41,247 nucleotides of DNA from Porcincola sp945869225. Its GTDB lineage: Bacteria; Bacillota; Clostridia; Lachnospirales; Lachnospiraceae. The notes beneath the pieces were generated by a model. That model searched no databases. It was not told the DNA's origin and saw only the letters and a program-made list of their open reading frames with translations. The stretch spans positions 1 to 41,247 of the forward strand of contig NZ_JBQKGW010000022.1 of assembly GCF_052118625.1 (NCBI RefSeq), read 5' to 3'. Numbering within the stretch: position 1 is the stretch's first letter; each line of letters begins with the position of its first letter. Made by a program: the position numbers and the translations under genes. Positions 6,711-14,098 of this stretch are shown here, in pieces.

Positions 6711-7618
6711 ATAGCCTCCTCTCTTCTACGCTGTCTTTCAGTCCTTAATGCTTCCCGGTTTTTTCTCGTCCTCTCGAGGATCTTTGGCATGGCGTCCTCT
6801 TTCCAGGCATCATACTTCTCCTTCGTAGGAAAGCCGGTGTATCCGGTAAGATTACGATACAGCTGTTTTCGATCCTCTTTATACTCCGGTCCTGTCATCC
6901 CAAGACGCACCAGCCAGCTCCGGAAGATGAACTTGTCGCTTCCATTTCGGTTTTCAAAACTGCTTGCCGATTTTTGGTTAATTGCTGCTGCGTTAATAAA
7001 AGCGGTTAGAGTTTGGCAGGCATGAAGATCAACGTCTCCGTATCCGGTGTAGATCAGCAGGTCTCCTTTTACCGTAAGCCCCTGTATCACTTGTCCGTGC
7101 TCTTCCTCATAGGTTTCCACAGCCTTGATGAAATTCCGGACTCCATATACCGCCTCATCCTGCATGTTGATCCATGCAATGAAATCATCGTCGATGGAAA
7201 AGTGTCCAAGCGTAGCTCGGTTCATGACGGTCTGGTGTGCGCGGATCAGGTGGATTAGCCTTAGCAGGCTGTTTCCGGTGTGCTGGTTGAGCGGCACAGC
7301 GATCCCTATTGTAGTTTTTTCCGGCTCTTTTACTGCCTCCTGCAGAATGCGTTCCTTCTGTTGTTTCTTAACATTTACCGGGGGCAGGATCACTTCTTCC
7401 TCAGGTTCCTCACCTGTGTGGATCATCCTCTCCCTCGCAAGAGTTGGAACCACATTTTGCGCATCCTCTTCAAAGGATAAAATCATGTTGCTGTCCACCG
7501 TGTAGTTCCCGACCTGGTAGGCCATACTCGGAATTCCGAGATACTTTGATTTTTGTCCGGTAAGATCCATCAGCCGTTTGATGATTTTTTTCTTATCGGT
7601 AATGATTGTGTATTCCAT
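6707..7618 (-). CDS. Accessory phage protein, paralogue of the 26.5-27.2 kb protein
   Basis: A 303-residue protein of unknown function. I start it at ATG 7618 (MEYTII) because AGGAG lies 10 bases upstream; the longer frame runs into regulatory DNA. It shares three blocks with the 247-residue protein at 26481-27224: an N-terminal LTGxKxxYLxxPxxAYxxG(x)xTVD block, a central hydrophobic block (IGIAVPLN...LLRLIHLI) and a C-terminal FIFRSWLVRLGMTGPEYK block. The C-terminal tail is very basic. It overlaps the recombinase start by 4 bp, so the two are co-translated. The right half of the promoter-like module seen before the accessory genes precedes it. It may act with the recombinase, but only position suggests that. 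Confidence 0.75.
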   Translation of the reverse strand: MEYTIITDKKKIIKRLMDLTGQKSKYLGIPSMAYQVGNYTVDSNMILSFEEDAQNVVPTLARERMIHTGEEPEEEVILPPVNVKKQQKERILQEAVKEPEKTTIGIAVPLNQHTGNSLLRLIHLIRAHQTVMNRATLGHFSIDDDFIAWINMQDEAVYGVRNFIKAVETYEEEHGQVIQGLTVKGDLLIYTGYGDVDLHACQTLTAFINAAAINQKSASSFENRNGSDKFIFRSWLVRLGMTGPEYKEDRKQLYRNLTGYTGFPTKEKYDAWKEDAMPKILERTRKNREALRTERQRRREEAM

Positions 7619-7640
7619 GTTTGCACGTCTCCTTTCTGGT

Positions 7641-7672
7641 CTATTCATCACTCTAAAGCCTGTTTATAGCAA
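7641..7672 (-). promoter_or_regulatory. Copy D of the TTGCTAT-N12-GAGTGAT module
   Basis: Minus-strand TTGCTAT (7666-7672), exactly 12 bases, then GAGTGAT (7647-7653). It lies only 8 bases after the terminator of the late operon and 23 bases before the ribosome site and start of the 303-residue gene. That placement strongly favours a promoter. The upstream ATCTTTGT box of copies A-C is not conserved here. Confidence 0.6.
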
Positions 7673-7742
7673 CGAATAAACCCCGCAGAAACCACCAAAC
7701 CTGACCCTTCACAAAAGGGCAGAAATTGGTAGATCTACGGGG
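7673..7742 (-). terminator. Late-operon terminator
   Basis: A large nested hairpin: outer arms CCCCGTAGA/TCTGCGGGG (one mismatch; plus-strand 7681-7742), inner ACCAA/TTGGT and CCCTT/AAGGG, followed on the minus strand by TTTATTC. It separates endolysin from the recombinase operon. Confidence 0.7.
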
Positions 7743-7765
7743 TAATGCAGGCACTATATCTTCGG

Positions 7766-8527
7766 TTACTTCACCCGAATCTTCCATCCCACCCGGATCA
7801 GGTTCACATTTTTGATCAGGGATGCGTTCAGCTTCTGGATGGCGGATACGCTTGTCCCATACCTTCTGGCAATTCCGGAGAGGGTGTCTCCTCGCTGCAC
7901 GGTGTAGTAAACCGCCTGCGGCTTAGCCTTTTCGTGAAGCAGTTCGTTCACCTTCGCCTGCACAGCGGAGGCATCATAGCCGGAAGAAGCAAGGCGTCTT
8001 CTCCTGTCAGAGCCATTCCCCCACTTCCCGGCGATCACTTCCTTTGCCACCTCGGTGATGGACTTCGTCGCGGTATTCTCCTTGTAGCGAAGCACATGGT
8101 TCCAAGGGAAGTTCCGATACGAACGGATCAGAAACTCACGTCCGGTCTGGTCACCGGGAGCGCCACCAACTGCGGTTCCCTTCTCATTGATGGATGCCTC
8201 GACCTCTCTTCCATTTCCGCAGTACATCGCGGTGTGGTGCGCGGTGTTTAAAAGGACATCGCCGCGTCTAAGGCCTGCTCCGGTTGCGAGGTTTACCGTG
8301 CCGGTTACGTCCTCAAAGCCGCAGGACAAAAAGGCCGGAAGCATGTTGCCAGTATAGGTAGCACCCCTTGTCTTCACAGGAACACCGGCTGCCTGCCATG
8401 CCGAGATCACTGCCGAGGAGCAGTCAAAGTCTCCTCTCTCACCCCAGCGATACCTCTGGTCGTAACCGTATCGATTGTCATTTGCATGATTTTCCATCCA
8501 CTGGATGGCAGATTCTGTTTTACTCAT
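7766..8527 (-). CDS. Endolysin: NlpC/P60-type amidase + Cpl-7 + LysM
   Basis: A 253-residue peptidoglycan hydrolase that should degrade the host wall at the end of the lytic cycle. The catalytic domain (about residues 1-150, phage Amidase_5/NlpC-P60 type) has the nucleophile C36 in DFDCSSAV and the histidine region TAHHTAMYCGNG. Residues about 158-195 form a Cpl-7 wall-binding repeat (EVIAGKWGNGSDRRRRLASSGYD, in parts). Residues 206-252 form a LysM domain (YYTVQRGDTLSGIARRYGTS). Two different wall-binding modules in one lysin is a modular arrangement. No signal peptide is present, so release depends on the holin just upstream. A terminator-like hairpin separates the two genes. Confidence 0.92.
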   Translation of the reverse strand: MSKTESAIQWMENHANDNRYGYDQRYRWGERGDFDCSSAVISAWQAAGVPVKTRGATYTGNMLPAFLSCGFEDVTGTVNLATGAGLRRGDVLLNTAHHTAMYCGNGREVEASINEKGTAVGGAPGDQTGREFLIRSYRNFPWNHVLRYKENTATKSITEVAKEVIAGKWGNGSDRRRRLASSGYDASAVQAKVNELLHEKAKPQAVYYTVQRGDTLSGIARRYGTSVSAIQKLNASLIKNVNLIRVGWKIRVK

Positions 8528-8564
8528 GATTTTCTCCTCCTCAAACTTCTATTTCCCGCAAATC

Positions 8565-8597
8565 AAAAAGCCCTCCGGGTTTTGAAGCCCGAAGAGC
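8565..8597 (-). terminator. Terminator-like hairpin between holin and endolysin
   Basis: Minus strand GCTCTTCGGG (8588-8597), an 8-base loop, CCCGGAGGGC (8570-8579; 10 bp with two G-U pairs), then TTTTT (8565-8569). It may lower endolysin mRNA relative to the structural genes. Confidence 0.7.
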
Positions 8598-8610
8598 CAA
8601 ACATAACAAT

Positions 8611-8630
8611 GCTCCATTAACGGATGGAGC
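8611..8630. other. Perfect 7-bp hairpin downstream of holin
   Basis: GCTCCAT, loop of six bases, ATGGAGC. It has no T-run and stands between the holin stop and the terminator, so it may stabilise the mRNA end. Confidence 0.5.
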
Positions 8631-8656
8631 AGCCGAGATACGAGGTTCACCTCCTC

Positions 8657-8926
8657 TCACGCATCTGTCTTGGTGAGCTGCTTGTAGATCTGGTTCACGC
8701 CAGTCGCTGCAAGACCGGACACAATGCCGACAGCAAGGGCATTAATGACATCCTTTGCCGGGAAGTCCGGCATGAGATACAGCCCCGCGATGCCGAGCAC
8801 CGCACCGACGCATCCGCAGATCACCGGGATCAGCTCATCCTTTACCGAGCCAGCTGCTTTGCAACCGATGCCGACAAGATACGCAATCACTGTGATTGCC
8901 GCCACACTTGCGATTCCAAAGTCCAT
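8657..8926 (-). CDS. Phage holin
   Basis: An 89-residue membrane protein with three hydrophobic segments (about residues 5-22, 34-54 and 62-80). The ending GIVSGLAATGVNQIYKQLTK is characteristic of a Firmicutes phage holin family (Phage_holin_5-like, from memory). It should form membrane lesions that release endolysin. It has a strong AGGAGG site, follows a small membrane protein and precedes endolysin, the usual lysis cassette order. Confidence 0.85.
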   Translation of the reverse strand: MDFGIASVAAITVIAYLVGIGCKAAGSVKDELIPVICGCVGAVLGIAGLYLMPDFPAKDVINALAVGIVSGLAATGVNQIYKQLTKTDA

Positions 8927-8929
8927 AAG

Positions 8930-9259
8930 TCATTCCTCCTTTTCTTTATTTCTGTCTGCCGTAAGCGGCAGTTCCAGACACTTCTTGTACAGGGACTCCC
9001 CCGTACCATTCCCGCCGAGTGCTTTGTACGGCTTGTACAGGTACTCTAGGTTGCTCCGGTCATCCGGAGAGCACCATCCCCGGGCAATAAAAAAGCTGCA
9101 GGCCTGATAAATACGGTCATGCAGCAGGGCCATCATTCCTTCTTTGATTTCGTCGTTCTCCTGCTTTCGCCGGAGAAGCGTCCGCCAGAGCCAAGTGAGG
9201 ACGGCAAGGATCAGGGCAAAGAGCTCCTGAATCCAGTATTTCAAGATAAAGTCGATCAA
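8930..9259 (-). CDS. Small membrane-anchored protein of the lysis cassette
   Basis: A 109-residue protein with one N-terminal membrane segment (about residues 3-28), a short basic stretch, then a soluble domain with IYQACSFFIARGWCSPDD and YKPYKALGGNGTG. Proteins of this type often precede holins in Firmicutes phages; their role is not known to me. I prefer the TTG start at 9259 to the GTG at 9268, because AAGGAGG touches the GTG but is 8 bases from the TTG. It ends 4 bp before the holin start. Confidence 0.7.
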   Translation of the reverse strand: MIDFILKYWIQELFALILAVLTWLWRTLLRRKQENDEIKEGMMALLHDRIYQACSFFIARGWCSPDDRSNLEYLYKPYKALGGNGTGESLYKKCLELPLTADRNKEKEE

Positions 9260-9276
9260 TGGAATCACCTCCTTCC

Positions 9277-10128
9277 TTAATCCTCCACATATACCATCAG
9301 GTACTTGTACTTAAGCGTTGCTTGGTTATAAGCCATCAGAGTTGTCTCATCATTGGCAACACCATCGGCAAACTTGAAATGCCCGATCTGGTCCGCATCC
9401 GGGTAGCTGGTTGTTCCGTTGTCTTCGCTATCTACGATGCACTTTCCTGTTGTGGCATAGAACCGGAATCCGTTATAGGTATCCATGTCCGTTGACAGGG
9501 TTCCGTCCGAAAGCCGTACTTCCACGACCTTCAAGCGGATATCCGGATCACTCTTCGTGATTGAGGATCTCTTCAAATGCACAGCGCTGTTTGCGGGATA
9601 GGTAATGAAGCCCCTCCCGTCATCCACGTCCAGCGCAAGCTTTGTCACCGCAGCGACGTTCTTGATGTGATCGAAGGAGGGCTTGCCTACTTCCGTGACC
9701 TCACCGGAGGATCCTCCAGATCCGGATGCTGGAAGAGTCAGCACCTGTTTGGTTCCTTCCGAGGAGCGGATCGTGAGCTTGCTGTCACTTAGTTCAAAGG
9801 TGTAGGTCGTATCCGTAAAGACGGCTCCTTCCGGGACATCCGATTGTACAGTATGCCCGCCAAGAGCTTCTGTATTTTTCTTGATGGCATCGGTGTTTTC
9901 CTTCACGTCAGCTTTGATTTCCGTATCGTCATAGGCGGTATCCGTAAAGACTGCATTCTCAGGTACGTCGCAGGCTACCGTGTGTCCGTTCACCTTGGCA
10001 GCATTGTCCACAACTCCGTCCCCGTCTGCATCAAAGGAAGAAACCACATCAACGAGAGCGTTCGAGAGCTCGCATAACTTTTTAAGGATTTTAGATTTCC
10101 CCTTGTAAGCAATCCGGAAAAAATTCAT
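9277..10128 (-). CDS. Tail fibre/baseplate protein with repeated spacer motif
   Basis: A 283-residue structural protein. Two copies of the fibre motif G-HTV-x-(C/S)-DVPE-(N/G)-AVFTDT lie at about residues 48-65 and 92-108, a feature typical of Firmicutes phage tail fibres. Before them is DADGDGVVDNA, like the calcium loops of some fibres. After a Gly-Ser hinge (GSGGSSGE, about residue 137) comes a beta-rich C-terminal part, probably the receptor-facing domain. It overlaps the upstream gene by 4 bp (ATGA). The host receptor cannot be told. Confidence 0.7.
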   Translation of the reverse strand: MNFFRIAYKGKSKILKKLCELSNALVDVVSSFDADGDGVVDNAAKVNGHTVACDVPENAVFTDTAYDDTEIKADVKENTDAIKKNTEALGGHTVQSDVPEGAVFTDTTYTFELSDSKLTIRSSEGTKQVLTLPASGSGGSSGEVTEVGKPSFDHIKNVAAVTKLALDVDDGRGFITYPANSAVHLKRSSITKSDPDIRLKVVEVRLSDGTLSTDMDTYNGFRFYATTGKCIVDSEDNGTTSYPDADQIGHFKFADGVANDETTLMAYNQATLKYKYLMVYVED

Positions 10129-11585
10129 GAGCCCGCCTCCTTTGTCTTATCCTCATCAAGCAGCGTGTATGTGATCTTCATCGTCTGTGAGGCATTCTTT
10201 TCGATAGGACTTGAGAGGTTGGCAATTGTCCCGAGATAGTTGGCAACATAACCACGGTAGATCCGGGACGAGTCATAATAGCCAAAACACTCCAGATGGT
10301 CCCCGCATACCTGGAAATGATCCGACCAGTCTGACTCGCGGCGGGTGCCTTTAAAGATATGGAGGAATACAGTTCCGTCTTCATACACCAGACCGTTTCG
10401 CCATTCATAGCCGTCCTTGGTGTAATGATAGAGGTTCAGCGGAACACCTCCGTTATAAGGGGTGATCTGCTGAAAACTGTAGATATAGTCACTGGATCCG
10501 TCCTCAATCACCCGGATTGCTTTGACATCCACAGGATTTTTGAGACTCACCTTAAGCACCTCTTTCTGGTTTACCGCAATCACATACAGATAGCCATTCC
10601 GAACCCGGATCTGATAAGGATCGCTGAAGTAACTGACATATTGCGTCACATAGGTTTTCTTTGTTTTGTCATAGACGGATACCGTGTCATAATTGCATAA
10701 AACTCTCGGCGCTATCGTCATCGTGTGGATGTCAGATTTGCTGTAAGAGCCATCTGAATACTTGATGGTAAACCAGTTGAATACGTGGCCGGGCTCTTTT
10801 TCGGGATCAAATCCCGCGTAAACACAGTAAAGGAATCCGTCTCCGCCATCAAAATACAGCTTCTCGTTCCGGCAGCGGTAGGTATAGGAATTCGTTGCTC
10901 CGGAACTGCTCGATACATATGTGAAAGAACAGCACGTCGTGTCAAATTCCGTAACCGCTTCATAATCCTCCACGCGGGAAGCAAAGTCGTACACGTTATG
11001 GTGGAGCATAGCTCTGCGGACACGAGATACCCGAATCGAGTCCTTGACATTTTTAAACATATACAGGTATTCCCCATCATATCGAACTGGATACCAGCTT
11101 CCGTCTGTGGAAGGGCTTCCATTGGACGAGCTGCTGTAGTAGCCCATGTAATTGATCAGCGGATTGGAAGCCGCGTAATTACTGGTACGTGCCAACGCTT
11201 TGATCGTCCCGTTCGCCTGTGACGTACCGAAGTCCCAGACGCTTTTATATCCATTCTCCACAGGTCCCGATTCTGCAGCATTAAACGAGCCTCTGTGGAT
11301 ATCCGATGTGTTTGTAGAGCCGTCTGCATATCCTACGAGGTGCACGTCCTTTGTCGGAAAATGTACGTTACGGATGTCCTCCGTAAGCATCCCATCAAAA
11401 AGAAGGATGCCGCCGAGGGCATTGGTCGCAATCGGAAACACCTCGCTGTCCAAATTGGCCCCGCAGTTCTGCGCGATATTCATCACGTACCGGAGCGCAT
11501 CCGTGACGAGGTTATGATGCTCTGCCTTCTTCTCCAGCTTCCCCGTCTTTGCATTAAAAAGTTCTATCGTTGTGATCCCTCTCAT
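10125..11585 (-). CDS. Baseplate/upper tail protein
   Basis: A 486-residue protein starting MRGITTIELFNAKTGKLE, a form common in Firmicutes siphophage proteins just after the tail hub. It is beta-rich with many aromatic and glycine residues and several repeated Y-D-G-type strands, compatible with a propeller-like or baseplate structure. No enzyme motif is seen. It is flanked by 4-bp overlaps with the hub and the fibre gene, so the three are co-translated. The role in host adsorption is inferred from position. Confidence 0.6.
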   Translation of the reverse strand: MRGITTIELFNAKTGKLEKKAEHHNLVTDALRYVMNIAQNCGANLDSEVFPIATNALGGILLFDGMLTEDIRNVHFPTKDVHLVGYADGSTNTSDIHRGSFNAAESGPVENGYKSVWDFGTSQANGTIKALARTSNYAASNPLINYMGYYSSSSNGSPSTDGSWYPVRYDGEYLYMFKNVKDSIRVSRVRRAMLHHNVYDFASRVEDYEAVTEFDTTCCSFTYVSSSSGATNSYTYRCRNEKLYFDGGDGFLYCVYAGFDPEKEPGHVFNWFTIKYSDGSYSKSDIHTMTIAPRVLCNYDTVSVYDKTKKTYVTQYVSYFSDPYQIRVRNGYLYVIAVNQKEVLKVSLKNPVDVKAIRVIEDGSSDYIYSFQQITPYNGGVPLNLYHYTKDGYEWRNGLVYEDGTVFLHIFKGTRRESDWSDHFQVCGDHLECFGYYDSSRIYRGYVANYLGTIANLSSPIEKNASQTMKITYTLLDEDKTKEAGS

Positions 11586-13711
11586 GCCGATATTTCCTCC
11601 TCATAAATCTGAATGTCCGTAACGGTTGCGGACTCTGTCAGAATCGCGCGCACCATCACGGAACCGGTGCATTTTTCTGCCCATGCCGAAGGGGTAATCG
11701 AGCGCATTGTTCCCTCAAACATGCCGTACACATCCTGGGTATAATCCGGTGTCACCCACTCATCCGCATAAGTCCACCAGCTTTTTCCTTTATCAAATGA
11801 CACCAGGTATGCGACATCATCCCCAGAATGCTTGGATGTAATCTGCATAATAGCGGAAACTTCACAAACGGGCGTGGTCAGGGTTCCCTGGCTTGCCCCA
11901 TCCGCGTTTTTCCAAACCGTGCCGTCATAAGTGACTCTGTCATAAGCCATGACATCCTTTGCGTAGGATACTGTGAACTGATGCAACCGGAAAATAGGAC
12001 CGATTGCATCTGAGAATGCTCTCAACAGTACCTCTGCGACATCGAGATGGCTGATTTGGTCGTTAAGTGCAAAGTCTTTTGCTGCCGCGAATACAGAAGA
12101 AACAGAATCCTCAAAATCTCCAAGAAGCACTTCCCGAAGATCCGTTGCAGGAAGCGTATCCTCCACCTGGGTCGTCCCATCCCAGGCACCATCCCCTACA
12201 AGTCCCTGACCGGAAATATATGCCCTCGCCTGCGCCATGCCGATGTCGATTTCTCCGCCTTCCATCGTGATGTTTACAAGAAAGGATCCGATGATATTTG
12301 CCGTAGAGTTCCAGGTGTATAACAGATGAAGCAGATGCGTTCCGTCTGACGCGGTTTCCACAGGATAGTAGTCTGTGATTGACTCGCCGTTTAGTTCGTA
12401 GCTGACCTTCAGGATTCCTTCCTGTTCGGAAAAGGTACCTTCCAGAATGGATTCTGTTGTATTGAGCTGATAGATGATCTCTGCATGAAAGTCCACATGA
12501 GCGTCTTTTGTCGTGACGTAATGAAATTCAATGATCTTTCCACTCTGGCCATCCCCGATGTGGATGTCCTGTGCATTCTGGTAATCGTAATAGTGGACTG
12601 CATCTCCATCGACTCGGTTCATAAGCCCCGCGAGGTTCTTATCCACCTTGCTTCTGGCGCTTGCAAGTGCCGGGTTCTGACCGACACCTTTTACCTTGTA
12701 CTCACCGCCATATGTCCAGTCGTACTTTGTGATGCAGTAGAGCTTATCTCCATCTGCAATCCCATCAGAAAATACCAGTACGTCTCCAAGATCATAGGCT
12801 GGGTTACCGATCATGGACACTTCCATTGGCACATAATCAATTGCAGAAAGCGCACTAAGGACAGCCCTGGTCTGCTGCTCAAGCGTATCGGAAACGCCAT
12901 ACTGGAGCAGAGGGTTTGCGCCGAGGTTGTAGGTTAAGCCATCATCCGCATCAAGACAGTAGTATTTCGTTGTCTGTGTTGCGATATCCACTCTTGAGAT
13001 GCCTGTGTAGCGAGTCTCAAAATCTGAGAACTTCGCTCCAGTATAGCGATGCCTGGAATCGATCGTATCCACCGGTTCCTTTGTGTACCGTCGAAGGATA
13101 AGCTTTCCCTCTCGATCCATTGTGGCAAAGGAACCCGCTGCCTGAGCGGTCCAGCTCACCAGATCCCGCCAGGTTTCTATGTCGTTGTCCTCATACACGG
13201 CGAGATTCTCTTTGCCGTTTGGGAATAACTGAAGATCTGTCTTGCTCTGTGCCATCAACACACCGCAGGCGTTACACGCCAAGTGCAGAAAATCATAAAT
13301 AGACCCTTGGGAGGATGACAGAGAAACCGTCTTATCAAACAGGCTCATCCCGTCATAGGCTGTGATTTCAACTCCCGACAAGGTCCAGTTTGCTTCGGCA
13401 ATGTAAAACACACCAAGCGGCACGTCCTCGTAGCTTCCGTCCGCAAGTTTTAGCCCACAGACTGGAGTTATCGGTTTTCCGAGAAGTGTTCTCTTCTCTA
13501 AATGAAGACCATTAAACGTTGCCTTTAACTGCCCGATATAAACCTGTCCGATCCCCACGGTTGTTTCATCCGAGCACTGATTCGTAATCGAAAAAGACCC
13601 AGAGAGGATGTTTTCATCCCAAAAAGGAACTGCTCCAATCGTTCCCTTCATACGAAAGCTTTGTACCGGCTGCTTCATGGCGGCCTTGTATTGTTCACTT
13701 ACAGCGTACAT
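11582..13711 (-). CDS. Tail hub/baseplate protein (Tal-like)
   Basis: A 709-residue protein in the position of the siphophage tail-associated hub, after the tape measure and the distal-tail protein. The first ~370 residues look like the gp27/Tal hub fold: FSITNQCSDETTVGIGQVY, then ITAYDGMSLFDKTV and GSIYDFLHLACNACGV. The remaining part is an extended region ending in beta-rich segments. I see no lysozyme or peptidase motif, so wall-degrading activity is not supported. Its ribosome site is strong (AAGGAGG). Confidence 0.75.
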   Translation of the reverse strand: MYAVSEQYKAAMKQPVQSFRMKGTIGAVPFWDENILSGSFSITNQCSDETTVGIGQVYIGQLKATFNGLHLEKRTLLGKPITPVCGLKLADGSYEDVPLGVFYIAEANWTLSGVEITAYDGMSLFDKTVSLSSSQGSIYDFLHLACNACGVLMAQSKTDLQLFPNGKENLAVYEDNDIETWRDLVSWTAQAAGSFATMDREGKLILRRYTKEPVDTIDSRHRYTGAKFSDFETRYTGISRVDIATQTTKYYCLDADDGLTYNLGANPLLQYGVSDTLEQQTRAVLSALSAIDYVPMEVSMIGNPAYDLGDVLVFSDGIADGDKLYCITKYDWTYGGEYKVKGVGQNPALASARSKVDKNLAGLMNRVDGDAVHYYDYQNAQDIHIGDGQSGKIIEFHYVTTKDAHVDFHAEIIYQLNTTESILEGTFSEQEGILKVSYELNGESITDYYPVETASDGTHLLHLLYTWNSTANIIGSFLVNITMEGGEIDIGMAQARAYISGQGLVGDGAWDGTTQVEDTLPATDLREVLLGDFEDSVSSVFAAAKDFALNDQISHLDVAEVLLRAFSDAIGPIFRLHQFTVSYAKDVMAYDRVTYDGTVWKNADGASQGTLTTPVCEVSAIMQITSKHSGDDVAYLVSFDKGKSWWTYADEWVTPDYTQDVYGMFEGTMRSITPSAWAEKCTGSVMVRAILTESATVTDIQIYEEEISA

Positions 13712-13726
13712 GAAGCGCCTCCTTCC

Positions 13727-14095
13727 TTAGAACTCTTCCAGATCGAAGCTTACGGTGTAGAGTCCATTCGTCCCTCTTGTCTTTTCTGAATGCTTCTCCG
13801 GTCCGGTTTTGAAGTTCCGCATCCGCATGGTTCTTGTCTTGTAGCCCTGCGTCTTCAGGTCATAGAGCCTCACCTGTATCGAATCCTTATCCCGGAACGT
13901 GGCAAAGATAGCTGCCCACCGGCTCGAACATGGAAAAGAGGCAGAGACGGACAGCTTGTCATACCTGGTGACAATGACCTGATCCGTTCCTGCCTCGGTC
14001 TGATTGGTACTCTCCACAACAGAATAGCTCTCTTCCCAGCTTTCCGGTGTGAAGAGCTTTACATCATCAAAGTAGATTGGGTAATCACTTAGCAT
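13727..14095 (-). CDS. Small distal-tail protein
   Basis: A 122-residue protein between the tape measure and the hub, where distal tail (Dit-type) or tail-tip adaptor proteins lie. It opens MLSDYPIYFDDVKLF and ends with a beta-rich SFDLEEF. It is shorter than most Dit proteins (about 200-300 residues) and may correspond to the N-terminal ring domain only. Its AGGAGG site lies inside the last codons of the tape measure gene, which suggests coupled translation. Confidence 0.6.
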   Translation of the reverse strand: MLSDYPIYFDDVKLFTPESWEESYSVVESTNQTEAGTDQVIVTRYDKLSVSASFPCSSRWAAIFATFRDKDSIQVRLYDLKTQGYKTRTMRMRNFKTGPEKHSEKTRGTNGLYTVSFDLEEF

Positions 14096-14098
14096 GCA

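Noticed and set aside
7641..7672. Sigma-54 promoter reading of TTGCT with upstream GG
   Set aside because: GG-N10-GC spacing fits only this copy; copies A and B have N11 and copy C lacks GG. No enhancer-binding activator gene is present.
10000..10035. EF-hand calcium site in the fibre protein (DADGDGVVDNA)
   Set aside because: Only the loop is seen without flanking helices, so a calcium-binding claim is not supported beyond resemblance.
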